From Defluviimonas sp. SAOS-178_SWC (lineage in GTDB: Bacteria > Pseudomonadota > Alphaproteobacteria > Rhodobacterales > Rhodobacteraceae), in the NCBI RefSeq assembly GCF_039830135.1, contig NZ_CP156081.1:2776001-2840000 (forward strand): 64,000 nucleotides of DNA, in the 5' to 3' direction. Under the pieces are notes generated by a model. The model worked only from the letters and a program-made list of their open reading frames with translations, made no database searches and was not told the origin of the DNA. Position 1 is the stretch's first letter. Every line of letters starts with the position of its first letter. Position numbers and translations under genes: made by a program. Below, one piece after another: positions 9,182 through 17,706 of the stretch.

Positions 9182-10011
9182 GCCGCTGCCCCGCATCGGT
9201 CAAGCATACGCCGCGCCAGCGTCGCGACCGCGTCGCGTCGATACGCGGCCGAGGCGCGCACGTCGTCGATGGGAGCGAGGCCGTCGAAATGGTCCGCGCG
9301 CACCCCGTTCCCAAGTCCCCCGGCCGGCATGCCGATCAGGTCGCGCTCCAGCGCGGGAAGTCGCGACGGCACCGGCGAACAGGCGCCGACCGCGACCCGC
9401 CCCTCCGCCACCGTCCCGGCTTCGATCCGGAGAAGGACCGCCAGGGACACAATAGAAATGACGAGATACGCACGCGCGCCCAGTTTCTCGAAACCCGCAC
9501 GAACGTCGCCGTCAATCGCGGGAACAAGGACTGCCGTCACCATCTCGTCCGGTCGCAGATCGGTCTTCCGCACCCCAGTGACGAAATCCGCCAGCGCCAC
9601 AACGCGCCTTCCGCCGGCCGAGGCAAGTTCCACCAACGCATCGAGCGTCAGAAGGACCGGCACCCCGTCGGCGGCAGGCGAGGCGTTGCAGATGTTGCCG
9701 GCGATCGTCCCGGTGGTCTGGATCTGCACCGAACCGACCTGCCTCCCGGCGGCCTTCAGCGCGTCGAATTGCGCCGGCAGATCGGCGCGGATCAACTCCG
9801 CCCAGGTCACCCCGGCGCCGATCCGCCAGTGCCCCTCCGCCCGCGCGATTCCCCGGAGGTCCGAAACAGCCGTCACGTCCAGAATGCGGGGTGGCGCGGG
9901 GCGGTCGCCGAGTGACGGGAAGACATCCGTCCCGCCGGCAAGCACGACCGCCGGCGCCTCGGCGAGGTAGCCGAGCGCATCGGAGAGGTTGCGGGGGCGG
10001 AACATGGTCAT
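9178..10011 (-). CDS. FAD-binding subunit of molybdopterin dehydrogenase
   Basis: Protein of 277 residues with the xanthine-dehydrogenase FAD-subunit fold: VVLAGGTDVFPSLGD near residues 22-36 and TTGTIAGNICNASPAADG near 102-119, both FAD-contacting segments of the family. It should pass electrons from the Fe-S clusters of the next gene product to an acceptor. The stop overlaps the start of the fused hydroxylase (ATGA), and the start lies 2 bases after the DUF1185 stop, so expression is coupled on both sides. Confidence 0.87.
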   Translation of the reverse strand: MTMFRPRNLSDALGYLAEAPAVVLAGGTDVFPSLGDRPAPPRILDVTAVSDLRGIARAEGHWRIGAGVTWAELIRADLPAQFDALKAAGRQVGSVQIQTTGTIAGNICNASPAADGVPVLLTLDALVELASAGGRRVVALADFVTGVRKTDLRPDEMVTAVLVPAIDGDVRAGFEKLGARAYLVISIVSLAVLLRIEAGTVAEGRVAVGACSPVPSRLPALERDLIGMPAGGLGNGVRADHFDGLAPIDDVRASAAYRRDAVATLARRMLDRCGAAA

Positions 10012-10013
10012 TC

Positions 10014-10601
10014 TCAGCGCAGCCCGTCCTTGCCCTCGGCCTCTGCATGGGTCAGCCCGCCGACGCGCGGCAGCGGCCGGCCGCTGTCGGTCACCGCGAC
10101 CGCGACAAGGATTTCATCCGCCCGGGGCGCGTCGTTGACTGAGACCTCCATCCCGTCGAAATGCGACCGCACATAGGCCGCGTCCTTGTGGCCCAAGGGC
10201 ACGTCGATGGGATGGCCCATCGGCCCCCGCTTCTTGTTGGAGGGGACGAGGGCCGCCCCCTTCTCCACCGCCGCGCGCAAAGGTTTGCCAAGACGCGGGT
10301 GCAGGATGGCGGCCGCATGTTCGAGTTCGCCGTTCTCGCCGACAAGGGCCGCCTTGCCGTAGCTCTGCGCCTCCTCCGGCCTGATGCCCAGGGCTTTGAC
10401 GCAGGCCTCGCCAAGAATCTCGCCCAATTCCTCGCCCATCACCATCAACTCCTCGAGGTCCGCGACATAGCGGCCGGCAAAGGGGTTCTCGATCACTGCG
10501 AGGGCGGCGGCGCGCCGGGTAGGCGGCGAGACGACCTGCCCCATCTCGCTCCGGACTTCCTCGACCACCGTCACGATCTTGCGGATGTTCGCCTTTGTCA
10601 T
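10014..10601 (-). CDS. DUF1185 (amino acid synthesis family) protein
   Basis: Soluble protein of 195 residues of the DUF1185 family, recognised from the N-terminal IRKIVTVVEEVRSEMG segment, a central GKAALVGENGELEHAAA stretch, and the NKKRGPMGHPIDVPLGHK region. The family name reflects structural similarity only and no reaction is established. It starts in ATGA overlap with UPF0280 and is followed 2 bases later by the FAD subunit. Its place in a heterocycle-hydroxylating operon suggests a role with the pathway substrate or an intermediate; this is inference. Confidence 0.8.
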   Translation of the reverse strand: MTKANIRKIVTVVEEVRSEMGQVVSPPTRRAAALAVIENPFAGRYVADLEELMVMGEELGEILGEACVKALGIRPEEAQSYGKAALVGENGELEHAAAILHPRLGKPLRAAVEKGAALVPSNKKRGPMGHPIDVPLGHKDAAYVRSHFDGMEVSVNDAPRADEILVAVAVTDSGRPLPRVGGLTHAEAEGKDGLR

Positions 10602-11566
10602 CGGTCCTCGCCTCCTCCCGTCTTCAATCCACCATCCTCGATCCGCATCGCCGCGGCAAAGCCCGCGCCGACGCCCCGCGCCTGCCCTTGCAGGGTAAGG
10701 AACGCCGCCCTGATCAGTCCGCGCGCGACGTAACCCTCGGCCCGGGCGACACCGGCGGCAAGGGCGGTCGCGATCTCGTCCGGCGTCAGATCCGCCACGT
10801 CGACCGTGACCGGCAGGTCGCCGAGATCGCTGTCGGGCGACAGGTCCCGCGCCGGACGCCGGGTGACGCGGGACGAGCCCGGAAGGTCCACCGCATTGGC
10901 GATAAGCGTCGCCGCGGCATCGGCCTCGGCCGCGCTTGCCGCGAGCACCGTCACCGCATCGGCGACCCCGAGCGAATGGCTGCGGCCGCGCCAGCCGCTG
11001 GTCGCGACCCCGCCGATGCCATCGCTGGCGCCGATCTCGACGATGCCTGCATAGCGGCCGAAATGGCGGTAGTCGTGAATGCCGATCCGGTAGCGCTGCG
11101 ACCCGATCAGATGAAGGGCAATATCGCCACCGTTGTTGACGACGGCGCGGGACACCCCGGCCCCGGCCCGGATCGCGTCGCGCATGTGGTCCGCGACCGC
11201 CCCGGCAACCGCGGCCATCGGGGTGATGAACTGGTCAGCGAAGGGCCGGACCGCCCGCATCATGCGCCGTGCCACCGGCCCCTCGGGGTCGGGCGTTCCC
11301 GGACCAACGGGGCTGCGCAAAAGCGGCAGTTCGGCCACGAGCGCCTCCAGAAGGCCGTCGAACGCGCGGCCCGCGACAACCTCGGCCGCCGCGACCTCTT
11401 CCGGCGCGCCGCCCAGATCGAAGACCAGATCAATCGGTCCGTGGCTCAGGTGCAGCCGGCCGTCAGGATCGTGGGTCTTTCCCGGCCAGCCGCGCGACGG
11501 CCAGGCGATGACCCGCCGCAGCCCGCCCTGCCCCGTCTCGGCCGCCATCCACGCCGGTCCAGACAC
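10598..11566 (-). CDS. UPF0280 family protein (ApbE-like superfamily)
   Basis: First gene of the five-gene operon, 322 residues. The UPF0280 family signature is seen in VNNGGDIALHL, the SGWRGRSHSLGVADAVTVLA segment, and ADAAATLIANAVD. The family is related to ApbE flavin transferases, but its own activity is not established. It may modify or supply a flavin for the Fe-S/flavin enzymes of the operon, or act on the substrate. It is divergent from marR across a 194-base regulatory region and overlaps DUF1185 by 4 bases. Confidence 0.8.
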   Translation of the reverse strand: MSGPAWMAAETGQGGLRRVIAWPSRGWPGKTHDPDGRLHLSHGPIDLVFDLGGAPEEVAAAEVVAGRAFDGLLEALVAELPLLRSPVGPGTPDPEGPVARRMMRAVRPFADQFITPMAAVAGAVADHMRDAIRAGAGVSRAVVNNGGDIALHLIGSQRYRIGIHDYRHFGRYAGIVEIGASDGIGGVATSGWRGRSHSLGVADAVTVLAASAAEADAAATLIANAVDLPGSSRVTRRPARDLSPDSDLGDLPVTVDVADLTPDEIATALAAGVARAEGYVARGLIRAAFLTLQGQARGVGAGFAAAMRIEDGGLKTGGGEDR

Positions 11567-11625
11567 CGGTATCCGCCTTTCCTGCTGCCGCCGCGCCTGA
11601 TCGCGACGTCACGACCCTTCTTCCG

Positions 11626-11654
11626 ATTACGCGGCGAGTTTTGTTTGCTGTCAA
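11626..11654 (-). promoter_or_regulatory. Putative sigma-70 promoter of the heterocycle operon
   Basis: On the minus strand, TTGACA (11654-11649) and CGTAAT (11631-11626) are separated by 17 bases. The -35 box lies inside the 20-bp imperfect palindrome at 11640-11659, so a repressor bound there would block RNA polymerase. The start codon of the first gene lies 59 bases downstream of the -10 box. Confidence 0.6.
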
Positions 11655-11659
11655 ACGAA
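11640..11659. promoter_or_regulatory. Imperfect palindrome, putative MarR operator
   Basis: Arms TTTGTTTG and CAAACGAA flank a 4-base spacer (7 of 8 positions complementary). The size and symmetry suit a MarR dimer. It covers the -35 box of the divergent operon and lies about 100 bases before marR. Its core recurs upstream of the amidohydrolase gene at 3614-3628. Confidence 0.6.
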
Positions 11660-11697
11660 TTTTCCACGCGCGGGCCACCCACTACCGGGCTCGGCGC

Positions 11698-11725
11698 TTG
11701 TCAACGCGCGCCAAGCCGTTAGGAT
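11698..11725 (+). promoter_or_regulatory. Putative marR promoter
   Basis: TTGTCA (11698-11703) and TAGGAT (11720-11725) are spaced by 16 bases, 35 bases before the GTG start of marR. An AGGGAGG follows at 11742-11748. Confidence 0.4.
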
Positions 11726-11760
11726 TTCCCCGGCAAGGGACAGGGAGGCATCGGACCCGC

Positions 11761-12177
11761 GTGACCAAGGACGCGCCATATCGGCTAGAGGACCAGATCG
11801 GTTTCAAGCTGCGCCTTGCCAATCAGCGGCATCTGGAGATTTTTTCGTCCCGGATGCCGGATATCACGCCACGCCAGTTCGCGGTCATGGCGAAGCTGAA
11901 AGACGAAGGCACGCTGTCGCAAAATCATCTCGGCCGGCTTGTGGCGATGGATGCGGCCACGACGAAGGGCGTGGTGGAGCGGCTGGCCCGGAAAGGTCTG
12001 ATCATGACGGCGCCGTCGCCCACTGACCGGCGGCGGGTCGAAATCTCGCTGACCGACGCAGGCCGCGACTTCCTTCGCGAGGCGATTCCCCTCGCCGCCG
12101 AAATCTCGGAACGGACCGCGCGCAACCTCAACCCGCGTGAACGGGATCGGCTTCTGGCGCTGCTCGACAAGATCTAG
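11761..12177 (+). CDS. MarR family transcriptional regulator
   Basis: DNA-binding protein of 138 residues with the MarR winged-helix layout: ITPRQFAVMAKL, a recognition region LGRLVAMDAATTKGVVERLARKGLI, and the wing SPTDRRRVEISLTDAG. GTG 11761 is chosen because the family N-terminus begins here; the AGGGAGG site is 12 bases upstream, slightly far. It is divergent from the heterocycle operon and likely controls it through the palindrome at 11640-11659. A precedent is NicR, a MarR repressor of nicotinate catabolism in Pseudomonas putida. The effector here is unknown. Confidence 0.88.
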   Translation: MTKDAPYRLEDQIGFKLRLANQRHLEIFSSRMPDITPRQFAVMAKLKDEGTLSQNHLGRLVAMDAATTKGVVERLARKGLIMTAPSPTDRRRVEISLTDAGRDFLREAIPLAAEISERTARNLNPRERDRLLALLDKI

Positions 12178-12242
12178 GAGGGTGCGCGACCACGTGCCGG
12201 GCGCCCTGTGCGGGCCTCATCCGGAAACGCGAGGGGTAAGAG

Positions 12243-12329
12243 TGGTGCGGTTGAGAAGACTCGAACTTCCACGGGGGTTAGCCCACAGCGACCTCAACGC
12301 TGCGCGTCTACCAATTCCGCCACAACCGC
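12243..12329 (-). tRNA. tRNA-Leu (anticodon GAG), CCA encoded
   Basis: The minus strand folds into a class II tRNA. Acceptor arms GCGGTTG and CAACCGC pair, the anticodon stem CAGCG/CGCTG encloses loop TTGAGGT with anticodon GAG, a long variable arm follows, the T loop is TTCGAGT, and a 3' CCA is present in the DNA at 12243-12245. It decodes CUC/CUU, consistent with heavy CTC use in the window. Confidence 0.95.
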
Positions 12330-12450
12330 ACCGGGCCTGGGAACGAACGCCCCCGGGCGAGGTGGGCGTTACTTAGCCAATGGCTCCGGCGATGTGAAGG
12401 GGATTTTTCGGACCCTTGAAAATTTTCCGGGGGCGGGCATCGAACACGCA

Positions 12451-12479
12451 AGAAAGCGGGCGCGGAAACCCGCGCCCGC
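12451..12479 (-). terminator. Rho-independent terminator of the peptidoglycan-binding protein gene
   Basis: A perfect 10-bp stem GCGGGCGCGG / CCGCGCCCGC with a 4-base loop is followed on the minus strand by TTTCTTG. It lies 19 bases after the stop codon of the gene ending at 12498. Confidence 0.75.
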
Positions 12480-12497
12480 TGGATTTCCCCGCCGGTC

Positions 12498-13916
12498 TCA
12501 GTTGCGGAAAAGAAGGAATGGCAGCCGCGCCGCGAGCGGCAGCGCGTCAACCTGATCGGCGGTCATCGCGACCGGCGTCGGCGCCTCGGCGGGTGTCGTT
12601 GCCGCCTCGGCGGTCTTTTCCGGTGCGGCGGGCACACTGAAGCTTGGCAGCGTGGCGGGCGCCGTTTCGGGCATTGCCGCCTGATCGGCGCGGCCCGCGA
12701 TCGTGTAGGCGGCCTTGCGCACAAGCTGCATCCGCTCCGGCTGGCCCGGCGCGAAGGGCACGGAACCGCTCTGGTCGGCGGCCTTCAGCGCCATGTCGTA
12801 CCAGTCGAAGGCCAGATCGGCCCGCCGGGCCGCGCCGAACCCCTGGCTGAGATGGTGCCCCAGAAGTTCCCCATAGGCACCTTCTCCGAGTGCCGCGAGG
12901 ATCAGGCCGGAGGCCACCGCCACATCCATGTCGTCCTGCGCATAGCCGACCGACAGGCAGATCTTCGCCGTGGCCGAAAGCTGCGCCGGCGCCATTCCGG
13001 TCGAAAGCACGAAACCGCGCACATCGCCAATCACCTTATCGGCCGATTCGAGCGAGAGCGCCGCGACCTGTGCCTGCATCGCGGGGCCGAATCCCGCGCA
13101 CTGGGCGCGAATCTGCTCGGGCGTGACGCCCGGCACCCGCGCCGCCATCTCCTCGCCCTCGGCGATGGTGAAGGAGCGGACAAGGCAGAACTGCTCGCCG
13201 AGCGCGGTCATCGGATCGGTCATGGTGGCCACGGTCGTATAGCCCCCCGCCGTTGACGCCATCAGCCCGACGCGGTTGCAGTGCGAGGCGAGCGAGGCTT
13301 CCGTCGCGGCCCCTCCGAGGAAGGTCGGCAGACCGGGCGCGGCCGGCGCCGGGGCGGCGGCCTCTACCGTCGGTTCGGCGGCCGGCACCTCGGGCACCGC
13401 CGGAACGGCCACCACCTGGCCCTGCGGCGGAATGCCCATCGCTTCGTCCCGCCAGGTCACGAGAAGCCCCCGCATTCCCATCGGATTGGCCGCCGCCTGC
13501 TGCATCGTCAGGGAGCCACCCGCCACCGCGCGGTGATAGGACCCGATCAGGTGATTGCGCTCGTATTCCGTCAGTTGCCCCGTCGCCGGATAACCGAGCG
13601 TCATCTGGTATTGCGAGATCGCGTTGCGCGAATTCCGGCCAAGGACGCCGTCCGGCGTTCCGACCGGATAGCCGAAATAGTTGAGCGCGACTTGCGTTTC
13701 GCGATTGGCCTCGCGCTGCGCGGTCGTCATCCCGGAACTCGTTGACTTACGCACCACCGTGCGCTTCTTGTTGTTCTCGTTGACGATGGCGCCGCCGATG
13801 ATCCCGCCGATGATCCCACCGACAATGGCATCGCCGCCGTTGGCGAAGGCCGGGCCGACCGGACCGAACGCCAGGGATGCGGCAGTCCCGGCAATCGCAA
13901 TTCGTTTGAACATCAT
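12498..13916 (-). CDS. Secreted peptidoglycan-binding domain protein
   Basis: Protein of 472 residues with a signal peptide (cleavage near AFA-NGG, residue 25), a Gly-rich segment (GGIIGGIIGGAIV, 32-44), and a PG_binding_1-like domain near residues 70-115 (VALNYFGYPVGTPDGVLGRNSRNAISQYQ). A long Ala/Pro-rich linker separates it from a mostly helical C-terminal half with several cysteines, which I do not recognise. A periplasmic or envelope location is expected. It stands alone between tRNA-Leu and a small secreted protein and has its own terminator. Confidence 0.8.
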   Translation of the reverse strand: MMFKRIAIAGTAASLAFGPVGPAFANGGDAIVGGIIGGIIGGAIVNENNKKRTVVRKSTSSGMTTAQREANRETQVALNYFGYPVGTPDGVLGRNSRNAISQYQMTLGYPATGQLTEYERNHLIGSYHRAVAGGSLTMQQAAANPMGMRGLLVTWRDEAMGIPPQGQVVAVPAVPEVPAAEPTVEAAAPAPAAPGLPTFLGGAATEASLASHCNRVGLMASTAGGYTTVATMTDPMTALGEQFCLVRSFTIAEGEEMAARVPGVTPEQIRAQCAGFGPAMQAQVAALSLESADKVIGDVRGFVLSTGMAPAQLSATAKICLSVGYAQDDMDVAVASGLILAALGEGAYGELLGHHLSQGFGAARRADLAFDWYDMALKAADQSGSVPFAPGQPERMQLVRKAAYTIAGRADQAAMPETAPATLPSFSVPAAPEKTAEAATTPAEAPTPVAMTADQVDALPLAARLPFLLFRN

Positions 13917-14081
13917 GATATCTCTCCTGCGTTCAGGACCAAATTCACCACGGGGCGGCCCCCACCGCCCCGCGACAGTCTTTTAAAAACAGGGGAAGTC
14001 TGAACCCGGCGAGCATGTCTGGCAATGCCTGATTTACCCAACGGCAGCTGAATTCGACCCGTAACCGCAACCTTCGGGAGA

Positions 14082-14345
14082 TCAACGGCGATAGCGCGCA
14101 CGGTTCATTTGCGCGACCGACGGCACCGTCAGGAAGTAGGCTTGTGTGTTGCCGGGCACGTAGGTGCGCGGCACGCTGGCGCGCGCCGACAGGTCGGCCG
14201 CCGGTGCGGCGCGGGGATGGTAGAGCGGCCGGTTCATCTGCGCCGACGTCTGCGCCGGCTCTCCTTCGGCCGCCATCAGGAGCGATGCGAGCAAAAGCCC
14301 GAGGGTCAGGGCGACGGAGGACGCCGCCACATGATATACGTTCAT
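14082..14345 (-). CDS. Small hypothetical exported or membrane-anchored protein
   Basis: An 87-residue product with an N-terminal hydrophobic segment (SSVALTLGLLLASLLMA, residues 9-25) and a polar Arg/Pro/Ala-rich remainder. The motif AQMNR occurs twice (about residues 35 and 78). ATG 14345 has a strong GGAGG 5 bases upstream, which makes translation credible. No family is recognised. Confidence 0.65.
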   Translation of the reverse strand: MNVYHVAASSVALTLGLLLASLLMAAEGEPAQTSAQMNRPLYHPRAAPAADLSARASVPRTYVPGNTQAYFLTVPSVAQMNRARYRR

Positions 14346-14587
14346 GTCAGCCTCCAAAATTTCTTGATTGAATGCCCCGCGCAAAGGTGGGGCCGTGTTC
14401 AGTATCAAAGTTCCTGCGAATGCGGGGAATCATGCGCCCAAAGCCCCGGATCGCACAGTCCGGAATTCCTGCCTCGGGCCATCCTCCGCCGATCGCCGTG
14501 AGAACCGCCCACGAAAGCGGGTGCTTTTCAGACCGGGGCAAGCGGATTATGTGCTGTCGCACGGACACCGCCTGAAGGAGCGACCCC

Positions 14588-15238
14588 GTGGTCGAATGGA
14601 CGCATCTGCCCGGTCTCTCGGACTACGCCGACACGCTTGCCGCGATGGAAGCCCGGGTTGCCGACATCTCGGCGGGGCGCGCCGGCGAGGCGATCTGGCT
14701 GCTGGAACATCCGCCGCTCTACACCGCCGGCACCTCGGCCCGGGCCGAGGACCTGACCGATCCCGGCCGCTTCCCGGTCCATGTGGCCGGTCGCGGCGGG
14801 CAGTATACCTATCACGGGCCGGGCCAGCGCGTGGCCTACGTGATGCTCGACCTCAACCGGCGCGAACGCGACGTGCGCGCCTTCGTCCACCAGCTCGAAG
14901 GCTGGATCATCACGGCACTGGCCGAGTTCAACGTGACCGGCGAGATTCGCCCCGACCGGGTCGGGGTTTGGGTCACGCGGCCCGACAAGGCGCCCGGCGC
15001 CGGCGGCCGCCCGTGCGAGGACAAGATCGCCGCGATCGGGGTAAAGCTCAGGAAATGGGTGAGCTTCCACGGCATCTCGATCAATGTGGAGCCGGATCTG
15101 AGCCATTTCGACGGCATCGTGCCCTGCGGCATCCGCGATTATGGCGTGACGAGCCTCGTCGATCTCGGCTTGCCGGTGACGATGGACGACCTCGACACCG
15201 CGCTGAAGGCGACATTCGGGACGGTCTTCGCCGGGTAA
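14588..15238 (+). CDS. lipB: Octanoyltransferase (lipoyl-[ACP] protein N-lipoyltransferase)
   Basis: LipB transfers octanoate from acyl carrier protein to lipoyl domains of 2-oxoacid dehydrogenases and the glycine cleavage system. The 216-residue protein shows [20 protein letters not shown], the catalytic Lys153 (AIGVKLRK) and catalytic Cys180 (VPCGI). The start is GTG 14588, since the protein aligns from [10 protein letters not shown]. It is followed by cytochrome c2 and ctaD, both separately transcribed by appearance. Confidence 0.95.
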   Translation: MVEWTHLPGLSDYADTLAAMEARVADISAGRAGEAIWLLEHPPLYTAGTSARAEDLTDPGRFPVHVAGRGGQYTYHGPGQRVAYVMLDLNRRERDVRAFVHQLEGWIITALAEFNVTGEIRPDRVGVWVTRPDKAPGAGGRPCEDKIAAIGVKLRKWVSFHGISINVEPDLSHFDGIVPCGIRDYGVTSLVDLGLPVTMDDLDTALKATFGTVFAG

Positions 15239-15466
15239 GGATTCCCGCGACAACCGGATTTCAGCCAGATCAGGGCAAACACAGCCGTGCTGTCGATCGT
15301 CCTTGCCGGCAAGCCCGGCAGAAGCGAGGCGGCGGCGCAGTCGCGCCGCAAGCGCGTGATCCGTGCAGGCCCTGCGAATTGACTTATCGCAAGTCGGACA
15401 TAGATCGGGCATGGTATGAGCGCGCGAACCTGCGTCTTCGCGACCAACTGAAAAAGAGGAATGCTG

Positions 15467-15877
15467 ATGAAAACCGAACTTCTCGCCGCCGTCGCCGCCC
15501 TGTCCCTGGCCGGCCCTGCGCTTGCGTCCGGTGACGCCGCCAAGGGCGAAAGCGACTTCAAGAAGTGCAAGGCTTGCCACATGATCGTCGCCGACGACGG
15601 CACCGAGATCCAGAAGGGCGGCAAGACCGGGCCGAATCTCTATGGCGTTGTGGGCCGGGCCGCTGGCGCGACCGACTTCAAATACAGCGACGTGATGAAG
15701 GAAGCCGGAGAAAAGGGCCTCGTCTGGGATGAGGAGAACCTCGCCGAATATCTCCCCGACCCCTCGAAGTTCCTCGAGGAGTTTTCGGGAGATGCCGCCG
15801 GCAAGTCGAAAATGACCTTCAAACTGACCAAGGGCGCCGAGGACATGGCTGCCTACCTCGCCTCGGCCGGACAATAA
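15467..15877 (+). CDS. cycA: Cytochrome c2 / c550-type electron carrier
   Basis: Periplasmic class I cytochrome c of 136 residues. A signal peptide ends near ALA-SGD, the haem site CKACH is near residue 35, and the axial Met lies in SKMTF near residue 114. The [12 protein letters not shown] and [13 protein letters not shown] segments are typical of alphaproteobacterial cytochrome c2/c550. It carries electrons from the bc1 complex to oxidases, fitting with ctaD just downstream. The second ATG (15467) is chosen: GAGGA lies 6 bases before it and touches the first ATG at 15461. Confidence 0.9.
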   Translation: MKTELLAAVAALSLAGPALASGDAAKGESDFKKCKACHMIVADDGTEIQKGGKTGPNLYGVVGRAAGATDFKYSDVMKEAGEKGLVWDEENLAEYLPDPSKFLEEFSGDAAGKSKMTFKLTKGAEDMAAYLASAGQ

Positions 15878-15894
15878 GCACCGACACTTTCTAC

Positions 15895-15932
15895 GGGCGC
15901 GGGGCCGAGACAATTTTTCGTGCCCGGCGCCC
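15895..15932. other. Strong stem-loop downstream of cytochrome c2
   Basis: GGGCGC-G-GGGC pairs with GCCC-G-GCGCCC around a 16-base loop that contains a T run. No U-tract follows on the plus strand, so it may stabilise the 3' end of the cytochrome mRNA or be a weak terminator. Confidence 0.4.
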
Positions 15933-16034
15933 GCTTCTGTGATTGCCCATCCCGTTCCCGCCAATTATTACGGGGCAATAGCCTTGGCGGGGAGCTGTGC
16001 GCCCCCTGCCGCGCATAAGGAATGGGAGATCAGC

Positions 16035-17705
16035 ATGGCCGACGCAGCCGTTCATGGCCACGGCGAACATGACCGCCCCGGGTTCTTCACCCGCTGGTTC
16101 ATGTCCACCAACCACAAGGATATCGGAATCCTTTACCTCTTCACGGCCGCGGTCGTGGGTTTCATCTCTGTGGCCTTCACGGTCTACATGCGGCTGGAAC
16201 TCATGGATCCGGGCGTGCAGCACATGTGCATGGAAGGGTCGCGGCTGTTCGCCTCGGACGAGCCCTGCACGCCGAACGGCCACCTCTGGAACGTGCTCGT
16301 CACCGCCCACGGCATCCTGATGATGTTCTTCGTCGTCATTCCGGCGCTCTTCGGCGGTTTCGGCAACTACTTCATGCCGCTGCATATCGGCGCGCCCGAC
16401 ATGGCGTTCCCGCGGATGAACAACCTCTCCTACTGGCTCTACGTCGCGGGCACCTCGCTCGCCGTGGCATCGGTTCTGGCACCGGGCGGCAACGATCAGG
16501 CCGGTTCGGGCGTGGGCTGGGTGCTTTACCCGCCGCTCTCGACGAACGAGGCCGGCTGGTCGATGGACCTCGCGATCTTCGCGGTGCACGTCTCGGGCGC
16601 ATCGTCGATCCTCGGCGCGATCAACATGATCACCACCTTCCTGAACATGCGCGCTCCGGGCATGACGCTGCACAAGGTGCCGCTCTTCGCCTGGTCGATC
16701 TTCGTCACCGCCTGGCTGATCCTGCTGTCGCTGCCGGTTCTGGCCGGCGCCATCACCATGCTGCTGACCGACCGCAACTTCGGCACCACCTTCTTCCAAC
16801 CTCAGGGCGGCGGTGACCCGATCCTCTACCAGCACATCCTGTGGTTCTTCGGCCACCCGGAAGTCTACATCATCATCATCCCCGGCTTCGGCATCATCTC
16901 TCACGTCATCGCGACCTTCTCCAAGAAGCCGGTCTTCGGCTACCTGCCGATGGTCTACGCGATGGTGGCGATCGGGGTGCTCGGCTTCGTCGTCTGGGCG
17001 CACCACATGTACACCGTCGGCATGTCGCTGACCCAGCAGTCCTACTTCATGCTGGCCACGATGGTGATCGCGGTGCCCACCGGCATCAAGGTCTTCAGTT
17101 GGATCGCGACGATGTGGGGCGGCTCGATCGAGTTCAAGACGCCGATGCTCTGGGCCTTCGGGTTCCTCTTCCTCTTCACCATCGGCGGCGTGACCGGGAT
17201 CGTTCTTTCCCAGGCGCCGGTGGACCGCGTCTATCACGACACCTACTACGTGATCGCGCACTTCCACTACGTGATGTCGCTCGGCGCGGTCTTCGCGATC
17301 TTCGCCGGCATCTATTTCTGGATCGGCAAGATGTCGGGACGGCAGTATCCGGAATGGGCGGGCAAGCTCCACTTCTGGATGATGTTCATCGGTGCCAACC
17401 TGACGTTCTTCCCGCAGCACTTCCTCGGCCGTCAGGGCATGCCGCGCCGCTACATCGACTATCCGGAGGCCTTCGCCCACTGGAACTTCGTCTCGTCGCT
17501 GGGCGCGTACCTGTCGTTCGCCTCGTTCGTCTTCTTCATCGGCATCGTCGTCTACACGCTTCGCGCCGGCAAGCGGGTGAGCGAAGCGAACTACTGGAAC
17601 CCCTACGCGGACACGCTGGAATGGACGCTGCCGTCCCCGCCGCCGGAGCACACGTTCGAGACGCTCCCCAAGCCGAGCGACTGGGATCACGGCCACGCGC
17701 ACTGA
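16035..17705 (+). CDS. ctaD: Cytochrome c oxidase subunit I, aa3 type
   Basis: Integral membrane haem-copper oxidase subunit of 556 residues that reduces oxygen and pumps protons. Visible landmarks are STNHKDIG near the N-terminus, the CuB/cross-linked Tyr region [35 protein letters not shown] with the CuB histidines, and [12 protein letters not shown] with the haem ligands. ATG 16035 is used; GGGAG lies 8 bases upstream. The gene stands apart from other oxidase subunit genes, as is usual in Rhodobacter and Paracoccus relatives. A terminator hairpin follows inside the next coding region. Confidence 0.95.
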   Translation: MADAAVHGHGEHDRPGFFTRWFMSTNHKDIGILYLFTAAVVGFISVAFTVYMRLELMDPGVQHMCMEGSRLFASDEPCTPNGHLWNVLVTAHGILMMFFVVIPALFGGFGNYFMPLHIGAPDMAFPRMNNLSYWLYVAGTSLAVASVLAPGGNDQAGSGVGWVLYPPLSTNEAGWSMDLAIFAVHVSGASSILGAINMITTFLNMRAPGMTLHKVPLFAWSIFVTAWLILLSLPVLAGAITMLLTDRNFGTTFFQPQGGGDPILYQHILWFFGHPEVYIIIIPGFGIISHVIATFSKKPVFGYLPMVYAMVAIGVLGFVVWAHHMYTVGMSLTQQSYFMLATMVIAVPTGIKVFSWIATMWGGSIEFKTPMLWAFGFLFLFTIGGVTGIVLSQAPVDRVYHDTYYVIAHFHYVMSLGAVFAIFAGIYFWIGKMSGRQYPEWAGKLHFWMMFIGANLTFFPQHFLGRQGMPRRYIDYPEAFAHWNFVSSLGAYLSFASFVFFIGIVVYTLRAGKRVSEANYWNPYADTLEWTLPSPPPEHTFETLPKPSDWDHGHAH

Positions 17706-17706
17706 C

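Noticed and set aside
15379..15406. TTGACT with TAGATC upstream of cytochrome c2, and an FNR-like TTGAC-N4-CGCAA
   Set aside because: The -10 box is poor and the FNR match is too degenerate to report as a site.
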